This document shows, piece by piece, positions 1 to 10,335 of a stretch of 64,000 nt of DNA. The stretch is from Chelatococcus composti (GTDB lineage: Bacteria; Pseudomonadota; Alphaproteobacteria; Rhizobiales; Beijerinckiaceae), in the NCBI RefSeq assembly GCF_014201415.1, contig NZ_JACHEH010000006.1, positions 124,001-188,000 on the forward strand, read 5' to 3'. Each line of letters starts with the position of its first letter. Position 1 is the stretch's first letter. The translations under genes and the position numbers were made by a program. The notes below the pieces were generated by a model. The model ran no database searches. It had not been told where the DNA came from and saw only the letters and a list, made by a program, of their open reading frames with translations.

Positions 1-200
1 CGGTGGGCGAGTTCCGGACGGCGCGGCACGCCGAAGCGCAGCGCGTCCAGATGGTCGCTGAGCGTCTCGTTGCTCTTCGCCGTGCCGCTGCGCGGGCCGG
101 GATGGACCGGCATGCCCGCCGGCTTGTCGATCACCAGCATCAGCGCGTCGCGATAGATGAGGCGCGACATTATATCGAAGGGCAACTCTTTCTCGTTCAT
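1..200 (-). CDS. RluA-family pseudouridine synthase, N-terminal fragment cut by the window edge
   Basis: Reading leftward from the ATG whose complement ends at 200 gives about 66 residues before the window ends. They include VIDKPAGMPVHPG, the N-terminal signature of the RluA/RsuA-type synthases that convert uridine to pseudouridine in rRNA or tRNA. The catalytic Asp of the HRLD motif would lie beyond position 1 and cannot be checked. A second in-frame ATG at 168-170 (MSRLIYRD) is an alternative start. The gene diverges from ftsY. Family assignment is good; the specific member cannot be told from this fragment. Confidence 0.75.
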   Translation of the reverse strand, partial: MNEKELPFDIMSRLIYRDALMLVIDKPAGMPVHPGPRSGTAKSNETLSDHLDALRFGVPRRPELAH

Positions 201-256
201 GCGCTTCGGGCTATCGAGGGGGCAGGCCGAGAGCAAGGGAAAAGACGCGAGGACAG

Positions 257-1333
257 ATGAGCGACGGCGACAAGGACAAGCGCGGGATGCTGGCCCGGCT
301 CTTCCGGCGCGGTGAGGCCCCCCAGTCGCAGCCCAAGGTGCCGCCTCCGCAGGCCGAAGCGCCGCAGGACGACACGCCCCCCTCGACGCCCGAGACGGCC
401 CCCCCGCCCGCTCCGCGGCGCAGCTGGTGGCAGCGGCTGAAGGAGGGACTGGCGCGCACCTCCTCCTCGCTCGGCCTCGGCATCACCGAGCTGTTCTCCA
501 AGCGCCGGCTCGACGCCGCAACCCTCGAGGATCTGGAAGACATCCTCATCCAGGCCGACCTCGGCATCGAGACGGCAGCGCGCATCACGCGCTCCATCGC
601 CGAGGGGCGCTACGACAAGTCCATCGACCCCGAGGAGGTCAAGGCGGTGCTGGCGCGCGAGGTTGAGGCAGTGCTCGCCCCCGTCGCCCGGCCCCTCGCC
701 GTCGATGCCGACCGCAAGCCCTTCGTCATCCTGATGGTCGGTGTCAACGGCTCGGGCAAGACCACCACCATCGGCAAGCTGGCGGCGAAGTTCCGTGCGG
801 AGGGCCGCAAGGTGATGCTGGCCGCGGGCGACACGTTCCGCGCCGCGGCCATCGAGCAGCTCAAGGTCTGGGGCGAGCGCACCGGCGCCAGGGTGATCGC
901 ACGCGAGCAGGGCGCCGACGCGGCGGGTCTTGCCTTCGACGCCCTGACCGAGGCCCGGGCCACGGGAACCGACGTGCTCCTCGTCGACACGGCCGGCCGC
1001 CTGCAGAACAAGGCCGGCCTGATGGCCGAACTCGAGAAGGTGGTGCGCGTCATGAAGAAGATCGACGAGACGGCACCCCATGCCGTGCTGCTCGTCCTCG
1101 ACGCCACCACCGGCCAGAACGCGGTGAGCCAGGTGGAGATCTTCGGCAAGACGGCCGGCGTGACCGGCCTCGTCATGACCAAGCTCGACGGCACGGCCCG
1201 CGGCGGCATCCTCGTCTCCATCGCCGCCAAATTCGGCCTGCCGGTGCATTTCATCGGCGTCGGCGAAGGCGTCGACGATCTCGAGCCCTTCACGGCGCGG
1301 GACTTCGCCCGCGCCATTGCCGGACTGGAATGA
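257..1333 (+). CDS. ftsY: Signal recognition particle receptor FtsY
   Basis: This SRP-receptor GTPase docks ribosome-nascent-chain complexes carrying SRP to the inner membrane for co-translational insertion. The 358-residue protein has a proline-rich, charged N-terminal region (about 1-60), a helical N domain, and the G domain with P-loop GVNGSGKTT near 162-170, DTFRAAA near 192-198, DTAGR at 244-248 and TKLD at 308-311. The C-terminal amphipathic region is typical. A GAGGACAG sequence precedes the ATG. The stop codon overlaps the yciB start (ATGA), suggesting translational coupling. The acidic A domain of enterobacterial FtsY is replaced by a shorter Pro/Gln-rich stretch, as is usual in alphaproteobacteria. 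Confidence 0.97.
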   Translation: MSDGDKDKRGMLARLFRRGEAPQSQPKVPPPQAEAPQDDTPPSTPETAPPPAPRRSWWQRLKEGLARTSSSLGLGITELFSKRRLDAATLEDLEDILIQADLGIETAARITRSIAEGRYDKSIDPEEVKAVLAREVEAVLAPVARPLAVDADRKPFVILMVGVNGSGKTTTIGKLAAKFRAEGRKVMLAAGDTFRAAAIEQLKVWGERTGARVIAREQGADAAGLAFDALTEARATGTDVLLVDTAGRLQNKAGLMAELEKVVRVMKKIDETAPHAVLLVLDATTGQNAVSQVEIFGKTAGVTGLVMTKLDGTARGGILVSIAAKFGLPVHFIGVGEGVDDLEPFTARDFARAIAGLE

Positions 1334-1989
1334 CAAGCCCCATGTCGAAAGAGCTCATCGAGAGCGATCCGAAGGGTCAGCACCTGCCGCCGCTCGTCAA
1401 GCTTGCACTGGAGCTGGGGCCGCTCGGGCTGTTTTTCCTCGCCAACAGCCGGCCTGGGCTTTTCGCGCCGCTCGTGCCGGCGTCGATCCTCGCCGGCGAG
1501 CAGGCCGGCATCTTCACCGCAACGGCGGTCTTCATGGTGGCGACGCTGGTGGCGCTTGCCATCCACTACCGGCTCGTTCGCAAGCTGCCGATCATGCCGC
1601 TCGTCTCGGGCATCGTCGTGCTCGTCTTCGGCACGCTGACGCTCGTGCTGCACGATGAGCTGTTCATCAAACTCAAGCCGACCATCGTGAACACCCTGTT
1701 TGGCGTGGTGCTGCTCGGCGGCCTCGCCTTCGGCAAGTCCCTGCTCGGCTTCGTGCTCGACAGCGTTTTCGAGCTCGATGCCGAGGGCTGGCGCAAGCTG
1801 ACGCTGCGCTGGGGTCTCTTCTTTCTTTTTCTCGCGGTGCTCAACGAGGTCGTCTGGCGTACGCAGTCGACGGATTTCTGGGTGAGTTTCAAGGTCTTCG
1901 GCGTGATGCCCATCACGCTCGCCTTCGCGCTCGCGCAGACGCCGCTCATCATGCGCCACAGTCCAGCGGAGAAGGACGAGCGGTCGTGA
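1330..1989 (+). CDS. yciB: Intracellular septation protein A (YciB/IspZ family)
   Basis: A 219-residue polytopic inner-membrane protein of the YciB/IspZ family, linked to septation and cell-envelope integrity. Several hydrophobic segments are visible, beginning around [18 protein letters not shown], the family's conserved first helix, and continuing through the [22 protein letters not shown] loop that is typical of the family. The ATG overlaps the ftsY stop by four bases, so the two are probably co-translated; a second Met five codons in (MSKEL) is an alternative start. The gene ends 13 bp before the convergent cyclase gene. Confidence 0.93.
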   Translation: MTSPMSKELIESDPKGQHLPPLVKLALELGPLGLFFLANSRPGLFAPLVPASILAGEQAGIFTATAVFMVATLVALAIHYRLVRKLPIMPLVSGIVVLVFGTLTLVLHDELFIKLKPTIVNTLFGVVLLGGLAFGKSLLGFVLDSVFELDAEGWRKLTLRWGLFFLFLAVLNEVVWRTQSTDFWVSFKVFGVMPITLAFALAQTPLIMRHSPAEKDERS

Positions 1990-2002
1990 TGCCGGCTCCC
2001 GC

Positions 2003-3325
2003 TCAGTCCTCGCTGCCGGCGAGCGTATAGATCGGCATCGCCTCGCTGCGCCCGCGCAAGGCCTGGGTGCCGAGGCTGCGCCATGGCGAGCCCGGCTGCT
2101 CCGGATCCTCGCCCGCCGCTGCCAGCACATCGCGCGAGGCAACCAGCGACACCTCGAAGGCCTTGGCAGCATCCTCGAGCCGGGCTGTGACGTTGACGGC
2201 ATCGCCCATGACGGTGAATTCGAGGCGCTGCTCGTCGCCAATCGCGCCGACGAAGGCCGTGCCGAAATGGACGCCCATGCCCACGGCCACGGGCGCGGCA
2301 TCGGCCGCCTTGCGCAGGGCGTTCCATTCGTCGATCGAGGCGAGCATGGAGCGGCAGAAGGCGAGCGCCCGGGCCGCGTCGTCGCCGCCGGTCTGCGGCA
2401 GGCCGAAGATGATGAAGGCACCGTCGCCGATGAACTTGTCGATGACACCGCCGTGCTGGCGCGCCGCGCGCGTGACGCGGGCCCGGAAGGCGCCGATGAA
2501 GCTCGTCAGTGCCGCCGGGCTCATGGCCTCGCCCATGGCGGTGGAGCCGCGGATGTCGATGAAGACGAGCGCCACCTCGGCACGACGCCCGGTGCGCAGC
2601 TCCTCAATGTTGTCGCTCGACAGCACCGGCACCAGCTCGGCGGGCAGATAGCGCGCCAGGTTGAGCCGGCGCGTCGTCTCCTCCACCGCCTGGTGGAGGA
2701 GGCGCCGGCCGCGCAGCGTGGCGAGGACAAGCGCCGCCCCGCCGAGGGCGAACATGGCGGCCCGGGCCGTGTTCGCCGGCAGGGAGTAGAACATCCCCAT
2801 GTCGTGCAGGAGGACCTCCGGAAGCGGCGGCGTGCGCGCCCCTCCCACGCCAACGACGAGTGCGAGGCCGGCCAGCATCAGGCAGAGGGCATAGAACTGC
2901 ACGCCGGGGCGAATGCGCAGGGCGCTGACGGCGAGGAGCAAGGGGAAGACGCCGACCACCGGGAACATGCTCATGAAGGCCACCGGCAGGCCCATGTCGC
3001 GCAGGTCGGCGAGGAGGCTTCCGACGAGGACGACAACGTCGACCGTCACCGTCACATAGGCCATCCACGGCCGCCAGCGGCCGAACTTCACGAGAAGGTA
3101 GACGACAAGGCCCGCGAAGAAGAGCAGGGCGAGCGTCGCCCTCGCCTGGTTGCGCGCCTCCGTGAGGTCGAGCAGGGAGATGTTGTTGCTGCGCTTGAGG
3201 ACGATCTCCACCGTACCGAGCAGCGCGACGGCGATGGCCATGCGCACCACGCTTGCAGCCCGCTCGGCCGACAGGTCGGCCTCGAGCAGCAGACGATCGC
3301 TGCCATTCACCGGCGCTGGCGCCAT
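2003..3325 (-). CDS. Membrane-anchored class III adenylate/guanylate cyclase
   Basis: A 440-residue protein whose N-terminal half (about 25-205) holds some five or six hydrophobic segments and whose C-terminal half (about 250-440) is a class III nucleotide cyclase domain. FIDIRG supplies the first metal Asp (D257), FIGDGAF the second (D301), and VMGDAVNVTARLE the nucleotide-binding stretch. It should make cAMP or cGMP at the inner face of the membrane; the substrate cannot be decided by eye. It follows ccmG by 8 bp and may share the ccm transcript, although nothing in cytochrome maturation requires it. The ATG at 3325 was chosen because it falls just after ccmG; longer readings overlap that gene. 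Confidence 0.9.
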   Translation of the reverse strand: MAPAPVNGSDRLLLEADLSAERAASVVRMAIAVALLGTVEIVLKRSNNISLLDLTEARNQARATLALLFFAGLVVYLLVKFGRWRPWMAYVTVTVDVVVLVGSLLADLRDMGLPVAFMSMFPVVGVFPLLLAVSALRIRPGVQFYALCLMLAGLALVVGVGGARTPPLPEVLLHDMGMFYSLPANTARAAMFALGGAALVLATLRGRRLLHQAVEETTRRLNLARYLPAELVPVLSSDNIEELRTGRRAEVALVFIDIRGSTAMGEAMSPAALTSFIGAFRARVTRAARQHGGVIDKFIGDGAFIIFGLPQTGGDDAARALAFCRSMLASIDEWNALRKAADAAPVAVGMGVHFGTAFVGAIGDEQRLEFTVMGDAVNVTARLEDAAKAFEVSLVASRDVLAAAGEDPEQPGSPWRSLGTQALRGRSEAMPIYTLAGSED

Positions 3326-3333
3326 CGCTCCCC

Positions 3334-3954
3334 CTAGTGTTGCTGCGCTGCTCGCAGCGCAGGCAGAAAGGTTCCGCTCAGGCTGTCCGGCGTCAACGGG
3401 CCGATGTGCTTGTGCCGGATGGTGCCGTCCGGGCCGACGATGAACGTCTCCGGCACGCCGTAGACCCCCCAGTCGATGGCGGCGCGGCCGCTCTCGTCGA
3501 CGCCTACCGCACTGAAGGGGTTGCCGAGGGCGCCGAGGAAGCGGCGCGCATTCTCGGGATTGTCCTTGTAGTTGAGGCCGAGGAGGCGCACGCCCGGCTG
3601 GGCCGCGAGCTCCATCAGCAGCGGATGCTCCTGCCGGCAGGGCGCGCACCAGGACGCCCAGACATTGACGACAGTGACCTCGCCCCGCTTCAGGTCCGCG
3701 TCGGAAAAGCCGGGCACCGGCGCGCCGTTCGCTCCGGTCAGGCCGTCGAGCGGCGGCAGAGAGAAGGTGGGCACCGGGCGGCCGATCAGCGCCGAGGGCA
3801 CCCGCGAGGGGTCGCCCGAGAAGAGGCGCACGAGGAAGAGCCCCGCCAGCAGCAGGAAGACCACGAGGGGAATGAGGAGGATGAGCCGGCGGCGGCGCAC
3901 CTCGGGAGACGCCGCTTCGGCCTCGGCGGCGATGCCGTTCCGAGGGTCGCTCAT
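3334..3954 (-). CDS. ccmG: Thiol:disulfide interchange protein CcmG (DsbE)
   Basis: Membrane-tethered periplasmic thioredoxin that keeps apocytochrome c CXXCH cysteines reduced for haem ligation. The 206-residue protein has one N-terminal membrane anchor (about 24-44), a thioredoxin fold with WCAPC at 102-106, and the cis-proline region GVYGVPETF. Its ATG overlaps the ccmD stop by four bases, and the ccmA-B-C-D-G order is that of system I cytochrome c maturation clusters in alphaproteobacteria. Length and motif are normal for the family. Confidence 0.96.
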   Translation of the reverse strand: MSDPRNGIAAEAEAASPEVRRRRLILLIPLVVFLLLAGLFLVRLFSGDPSRVPSALIGRPVPTFSLPPLDGLTGANGAPVPGFSDADLKRGEVTVVNVWASWCAPCRQEHPLLMELAAQPGVRLLGLNYKDNPENARRFLGALGNPFSAVGVDESGRAAIDWGVYGVPETFIVGPDGTIRHKHIGPLTPDSLSGTFLPALRAAQQH

Positions 3955-4124
3955 CGCGCCTCCTCCCGACGGGCCGACCGACGGCGCACGCCGCGAGCCT
4001 CAAGCTGCGCAATGGCACGCCGCAGGGCGCGATGGTCGAAGACGGCGCGCAGCACGAGCCCGCCGACGACGAGCGTGGTCAGGGCATAGCTCGCGACGAT
4101 GAAGCCGGTGTGAGGATCGTTCAT
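3951..4124 (-). CDS. ccmD: Haem exporter accessory protein CcmD
   Basis: A 57-residue protein with one transmembrane helix (about 8-28) followed by a very basic cytoplasmic tail ending in RRRSARREEAR. CcmD stabilises the CcmABC complex and helps release holo-CcmE. Position between ccmC and ccmG, size, and the pattern of single helix plus basic tail identify it; sequence conservation in this family is weak. It overlaps ccmC and ccmG by four bases each, so it is almost certainly translated by coupling. Confidence 0.88.
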   Translation of the reverse strand: MNDPHTGFIVASYALTTLVVGGLVLRAVFDHRALRRAIAQLEARGVRRRSARREEAR

Positions 4125-4897
4125 CGGGCAGCTCCCGCAGCCGGCTCGACGCCTGCGTCGAGCTGCTCGGCCTCCATCAGTCGCAGGCTGCGCACGCGCC
4201 GGCGCAGGATCTCGTTGCGCATGCCGGCAAGGTGCAGGGCGATGGCGAGGACCGTGAAGGCGACGGCCATGACGAGGAGTGGCCACAACATCGAGGGATG
4301 GATGGTGGGCCCGTCGATGCGGAAGACCGCCGCCGGCTGGTGCAGCGTGCTCCACCAGTCCACCGAGAACTTGATGATGGGGATGTTGACGACGCCGACG
4401 AGTGTCAGCACAGCCACGGCCCGCGCCGCCCGGGCGGGGTCGTCCACGGCCCGCCACAGGGCGATGATGCCGAGATACATGAGAAAGAGCACGAGGACGG
4501 AGGTGAGCCGCGCGTCCCACACCCACCACGTGCCCCACATCGGCTTGCCCCAGAGCGAGCCGGTGACGAGGCAGACGAAGGTGAAGGCGGCTCCGATGGG
4601 CGCCGCAGCCTTCTGCGCAACGTCGGCAAGCGGGTGGCGCCACACGAGCGTGCCGAGCGCCGAGGCGCTCATCATCACGTACATGAACAGGCCGAGCCAC
4701 GCGGCGGGCACGTGGACGAACATGATGCGCACCGTCTCGCCCTGCTGGTAGTCCGGCGGCGCCACAAAGAAGGAGAGGTAGAGCCCGACGGCGAGCAGGA
4801 CGGCCGCGAGCGCGGCGAGCCACGGCAGCAACCTGTCGGCGAGGCCGAGAAAGCGCGTCGGATTGGCGAGGTTCCAGAGGCTCGTGAGGCGCGGCAC
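4121..4897 (-). CDS. ccmC: Haem transporter CcmC (system I cytochrome c maturation)
   Basis: Polytopic membrane protein that presents haem to CcmE. It carries the tryptophan-rich WGTWWVWDARLT signature of the WWD family and six hydrophobic segments. I take the GTG at 4897 (VPRLTSLWNLANPTRF, 258 residues) as start because NLANPTRF is the usual N-terminus of alphaproteobacterial CcmC and no ATG lies upstream. The only longer option is a TTG at 4990, whose extra 31 residues (Arg/Gly/Ser-rich) look non-coding. A weak GGAACGA precedes the GTG. Its stop region overlaps the ccmD start. Confidence 0.93.
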   Translation of the reverse strand: MPRLTSLWNLANPTRFLGLADRLLPWLAALAAVLLAVGLYLSFFVAPPDYQQGETVRIMFVHVPAAWLGLFMYVMMSASALGTLVWRHPLADVAQKAAAPIGAAFTFVCLVTGSLWGKPMWGTWWVWDARLTSVLVLFLMYLGIIALWRAVDDPARAARAVAVLTLVGVVNIPIIKFSVDWWSTLHQPAAVFRIDGPTIHPSMLWPLLVMAVAFTVLAIALHLAGMRNEILRRRVRSLRLMEAEQLDAGVEPAAGAAR

Positions 4898-5002
4898 GCG
4901 GTCGTTCGTTCCAGAATTCGAGGGATGGCTCCGGGGACCGCGGATGCGGATCCCTCCGCCTGATCTAACGTCGCGCGATCGTGGCCGCAATTGGGCGCTT
5001 CG

Positions 5003-5671
5003 TCACGCGCCCTGCCGCAGGGCCGCGGCAGCGGCGAAGGTGCCGATCACGATCGCGACAAGGGAGAGGGCAACAAGGACGAGAAAGGGCGTGAGGAAAC
5101 CGACGGTGGCGGCTGTCGCCGCATTTGCCGCCGAGACACCGAAGATGAGGGTCGGCACCATCAGCGGCATGACGAGGATGGCGAGCAACAGCCCGCCGCG
5201 CCCGAGCGAGGCCGTGAGCGCCGCCCCCACCGCACCGATGAAGGTCAGCGCCGGCGTGCCGACGAGAAGGGTTGCCGCCACGGCCAGCATCGCCTGCGGC
5301 GTCAGGGCGAGCAGCAGGCCGAAAAGCGGCGCGCACAGCGCGAGCGGCAGGCCCGTGGTCAGCCAGTGGGCCACGCCCTTGGCCGCCACCAGCACCTCGA
5401 GCGGCGTGTCGCTCGCCAGGATGAGGTCGATGGCGCCGTCCTCGACGTCGGTCTGGAACAGCCGGTCGAGCCCGATGAGCGTGGCGAGCACGGCCGAGAA
5501 CCACAGCAGCGCCGGGCCTATGCGGGAGAGAAGGTTGAGATCCGGGCCGAGCGCGAAAGGCACGACGGCCACCAGCATCAGGAAGAAGACGAGCCCCATG
5601 GCGCCGCTGCCGCCGACACGGGCGGCGAGCCGCAGATCGCGCAGGACGAGGGCAAGGAAGGCACGCGTCAT
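5003..5671 (-). CDS. ccmB: Haem exporter permease CcmB
   Basis: A 222-residue inner-membrane subunit of the CcmAB ABC complex, which uses ATP to release holo-CcmE from CcmC. Six hydrophobic stretches can be picked out, with the typical N-terminus FLALVLRDLRLA and the conserved loop LFQTDVEDGAIDLILAS. The ATG at 5671 gives the normal family length; a 373-residue reading extends into ccmA and is spurious. It lies 82 bp downstream of ccmA and about 105 bp upstream of the chosen ccmC start. Confidence 0.94.
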   Translation of the reverse strand: MTRAFLALVLRDLRLAARVGGSGAMGLVFFLMLVAVVPFALGPDLNLLSRIGPALLWFSAVLATLIGLDRLFQTDVEDGAIDLILASDTPLEVLVAAKGVAHWLTTGLPLALCAPLFGLLLALTPQAMLAVAATLLVGTPALTFIGAVGAALTASLGRGGLLLAILVMPLMVPTLIFGVSAANAATAATVGFLTPFLVLVALSLVAIVIGTFAAAAALRQGA

Positions 5672-5753
5672 GTCAGGCCGCTTCCGTGTTCGCGCATTCG
5701 TGCCCGTGCGCAATGGCGCGAAACCGCCAGGCCGGGCTCCAGCCGCACCGCTC

Positions 5754-6398
5754 TCATGCCTCATCTCCCTGCACGGCGCCGGACGCGCCCGAACCCGGAG
5801 CGTGGGCGTCGATGTCCAGCGTCTTCGCCCCCTCCAGCCCGAGCGGCGCATGGGTGGCGGCGATGATGAGACCGCCTTCCGCCAGGTGCTCGCGCATGAT
5901 CCCGGCGAGCCGGGCCTGCGAGGCCGCGTCGAGGGCGGAGGTCGGCTCGTCGAGGAGCCACAGCGGGCGATGGGAGACGAAGAGCCGCGCGAGCGCGACG
6001 CGTCGCCGCTGCCCGGCGGACAGGTAGCCCGCCGGCAGGTCCGCAGCGCGGGCGAGGCCCACGCGGGCGAGCGCCTCGCGCGGCGACATCCGCGGCCGGC
6101 CCAGCATGGCGCGGGCGAAGGCAAGGTTCTCCTCGGCGGTCAGGGCCGCCTTCAGCCCCTCCTTGTGGCCGACGTGGTTGGTGACCTCGGCGAGCGTCGC
6201 CTCGCCGATGCCCTCCGCCCGGATTTCCCCGGCCGCGGGCGCGAGGCGGCCGGCGAGCATGGCGATGAGGCTCGACTTGCCGGCGCCGTTGCGGCCCGTC
6301 ACGACAAGCGCCTCGCCGCTCGCGAGCGAGAACGAGAGGTTGCTGAACAGGAGGCGTTCCCCGCGCCGGCAGGCCAGCCCCTCAACCGAAATGCGCAT
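5754..6398 (-). CDS. ccmA: Haem exporter ATP-binding protein CcmA
   Basis: A 214-residue ABC ATPase with Walker A GRNGAGKSS, signature LSAGQRRRVALA, and Walker B LWLLDEPTSALD. With CcmB it powers release of the haem chaperone CcmE from CcmC. It is the first gene of the leftward ccm run; its ATG faces the acnA promoter region, so the 203-bp gap at 6399-6601 must hold its promoter. The C-terminal Ser/Gly/Ala tail is short and unremarkable. Confidence 0.95.
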   Translation of the reverse strand: MRISVEGLACRRGERLLFSNLSFSLASGEALVVTGRNGAGKSSLIAMLAGRLAPAAGEIRAEGIGEATLAEVTNHVGHKEGLKAALTAEENLAFARAMLGRPRMSPREALARVGLARAADLPAGYLSAGQRRRVALARLFVSHRPLWLLDEPTSALDAASQARLAGIMREHLAEGGLIIAATHAPLGLEGAKTLDIDAHAPGSGASGAVQGDEA

Positions 6399-6601
6399 GA
6401 GCCCGCCTCTCCCGCATGCCTGCCTTCTTTAGAATGATTGTCGTCCGTGTAGCGGAACGCAGGAAAATTCTCTATATGACCGGTGGCTGCGCCGCGCGCC
6501 TCGTCGCGTGGATCCCCGGGCGCCCCCGGAGCGGCGCGCGCACTTCGCGCATCGGCCGAACGAACCTCTAGTTCGATCATCCGTGATGTGAGGATCCCGC
6601 C
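6399..6601. promoter_or_regulatory. Divergent control region between ccmA and acnA
   Basis: This 203-bp gap contains the start signals of both the ccm run and acnA. An A/T-rich stretch at about 6425-6478 stands out from the GC-rich surroundings and includes TTTAGAA at 6428-6434, which equals one half of the Irr-box (ICE) consensus of Rhizobiales; the second half is poorly conserved. TATATG at 6473-6478 is a possible -10 toward acnA. The GAGGA just before the acnA GTG is its ribosome-binding site. Promoter and regulator assignments are inference. Confidence 0.4.
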
Positions 6602-9310
<2,709 letters not shown>

Positions 9311-9371
9311 TCCGGGCCCGGCTTGCCGGCGCTTGCACAGTGGCCGGCAGCGGGTTTATGGAGGACAACGA

Positions 9372-9409
9372 CGCCGGCGGTTGGACAACCGCCGGCGCTC
9401 ATGTATAGG
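9372..9409 (+). promoter_or_regulatory. Perfect 11-bp hairpin overlapping a candidate promoter upstream of acpXL
   Basis: Bases 9372-9382 (CGCCGGCGGTT) and 9387-9397 (AACCGCCGGCG) form a perfect inverted repeat with a GGAC loop. No T-run follows, so it is a poor intrinsic terminator for acnA. TTGGAC at 9381-9386 and TATAGG at 9404-9409 are 17 bp apart and could be the -35 and -10 of the acpXL cluster; the -35 would then lie inside the inverted repeat, which might also be an operator. All of this is inference from pattern. Confidence 0.35.
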
Positions 9410-9505
9410 GAACCGCTTTCAACGGAACCTGCGTTCGGCGGATGTCGGGGTGCCCATCCGCGACCGCTGCTCCGCCCCGCCGCAAACAGACAGGAGAGAG
9501 AAGCG

Positions 9506-9784
9506 ATGGCTTCCACTTTCGAGACCGTCGCCGGCATCATCTCGGAGACGTGCGACATTCCCCGTGAGCAGATCACGCCCGAGAGTCACGCGATCGACGA
9601 TCTCGGTGTCGACTCGCTCGCCTTTCTCGACATCGCCTTCGCCATCGACAAGGCGTTCGGCATCAAGCTGCCGCTCGAGACTTGGACGCAGGAAGTCAAC
9701 GAGGGCAAGGTGCCTGCCGAGGAATATTTCGTGCTGAAGAACCTTTGCGCGCGCATCGACGAGCTCGTCGCCGCCAAGGCCTGA
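9506..9784 (+). CDS. acpXL: Acyl carrier protein AcpXL for very-long-chain lipid A acyl groups
   Basis: A 92-residue acyl carrier protein. The phosphopantetheine attachment serine is Ser37 in DLGVDSLAF. It is longer than housekeeping AcpP and has the C-terminal extension [21 protein letters not shown] typical of AcpXL, which carries the 27-hydroxyoctacosanoyl chain placed on lipid A in Rhizobiales. AGGAGAGAG precedes the ATG. As the first gene of the cluster ending in lpxXL, its role is supported by context. Confidence 0.95.
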   Translation: MASTFETVAGIISETCDIPREQITPESHAIDDLGVDSLAFLDIAFAIDKAFGIKLPLETWTQEVNEGKVPAEEYFVLKNLCARIDELVAAKA

Positions 9785-9860
9785 CGCACGCCTGAACACG
9801 CCTTTCCCCCGGCGGCGCGCCTCCGTCGCGGCGCCGGGACCGCCGGAACCCGAAGAACCC

Positions 9861-10334
9861 ATGCGCCTCGAATATTTCCAGATGATCGACCGTGTCGCCC
9901 ACTTCGACGAGGCGGGCGAGCGGCTCGAGGCCCATTCGACGGTGCCGATGGAGAGCCCTGTCTTCGAGGGGCATTTTCCGGACCATCCGCTGATGCCGGG
10001 CGTCCTGCTCACCGAGACGATGGCGCAGGCTTCGGGCTATCTCATCCTGGCGCTGACGCGCTTCACGCACATGCCCTTTCTCGCCGGCGTGGAGAAGGCG
10101 AAGTTCCGCTCCTTCGTCGGGCCAGGCGCGCCGCTCGTCATCGAGGCAAGGCGCATCCACCAAGGGTCCGGCTATGCCGTGACCAAGGCGAAGATCGCAA
10201 GCGGCGGCAAGGGCATCTGCGACGCCGAGCTCATGTTCCGCATGCTCCCCTTCCCCGAGGGGCTGTCAGACCGCATGCGCGAGCAGGCCCGCACGATCGG
10301 CCTTGCGCCCGACGCGCCTGCCCCGGAGGCATGA
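9861..10334 (+). CDS. fabZXL: 3-hydroxyacyl-ACP dehydratase, FabZ type (VLCFA cluster)
   Basis: A 157-residue hot-dog-fold protein with the FabZ catalytic block EGHFPDHPLMPGVLLTETMAQASG, in which His38 and Glu52 match the catalytic pair. It removes water from 3-hydroxyacyl-ACP during elongation, here presumably on AcpXL. The N-terminus MRLEYFQMIDRV is normal. The stop overlaps an ATG two bases before the start of the next gene, showing tight packing. Confidence 0.93.
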   Translation: MRLEYFQMIDRVAHFDEAGERLEAHSTVPMESPVFEGHFPDHPLMPGVLLTETMAQASGYLILALTRFTHMPFLAGVEKAKFRSFVGPGAPLVIEARRIHQGSGYAVTKAKIASGGKGICDAELMFRMLPFPEGLSDRMREQARTIGLAPDAPAPEA

Positions 10335-10335
10335 C

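Noticed and set aside
4898-4990. N-terminal extension of ccmC to a TTG start
   Set aside because: The 31 extra residues are Arg/Gly/Ser-rich with no family similarity and need a rare TTG start; GTG 4897 gives the expected N-terminus.
9372-9397. Intrinsic terminator of acnA
   Set aside because: The stem is strong but lacks a following T-run, and it overlaps a candidate promoter, so I list it as regulatory rather than as a terminator.
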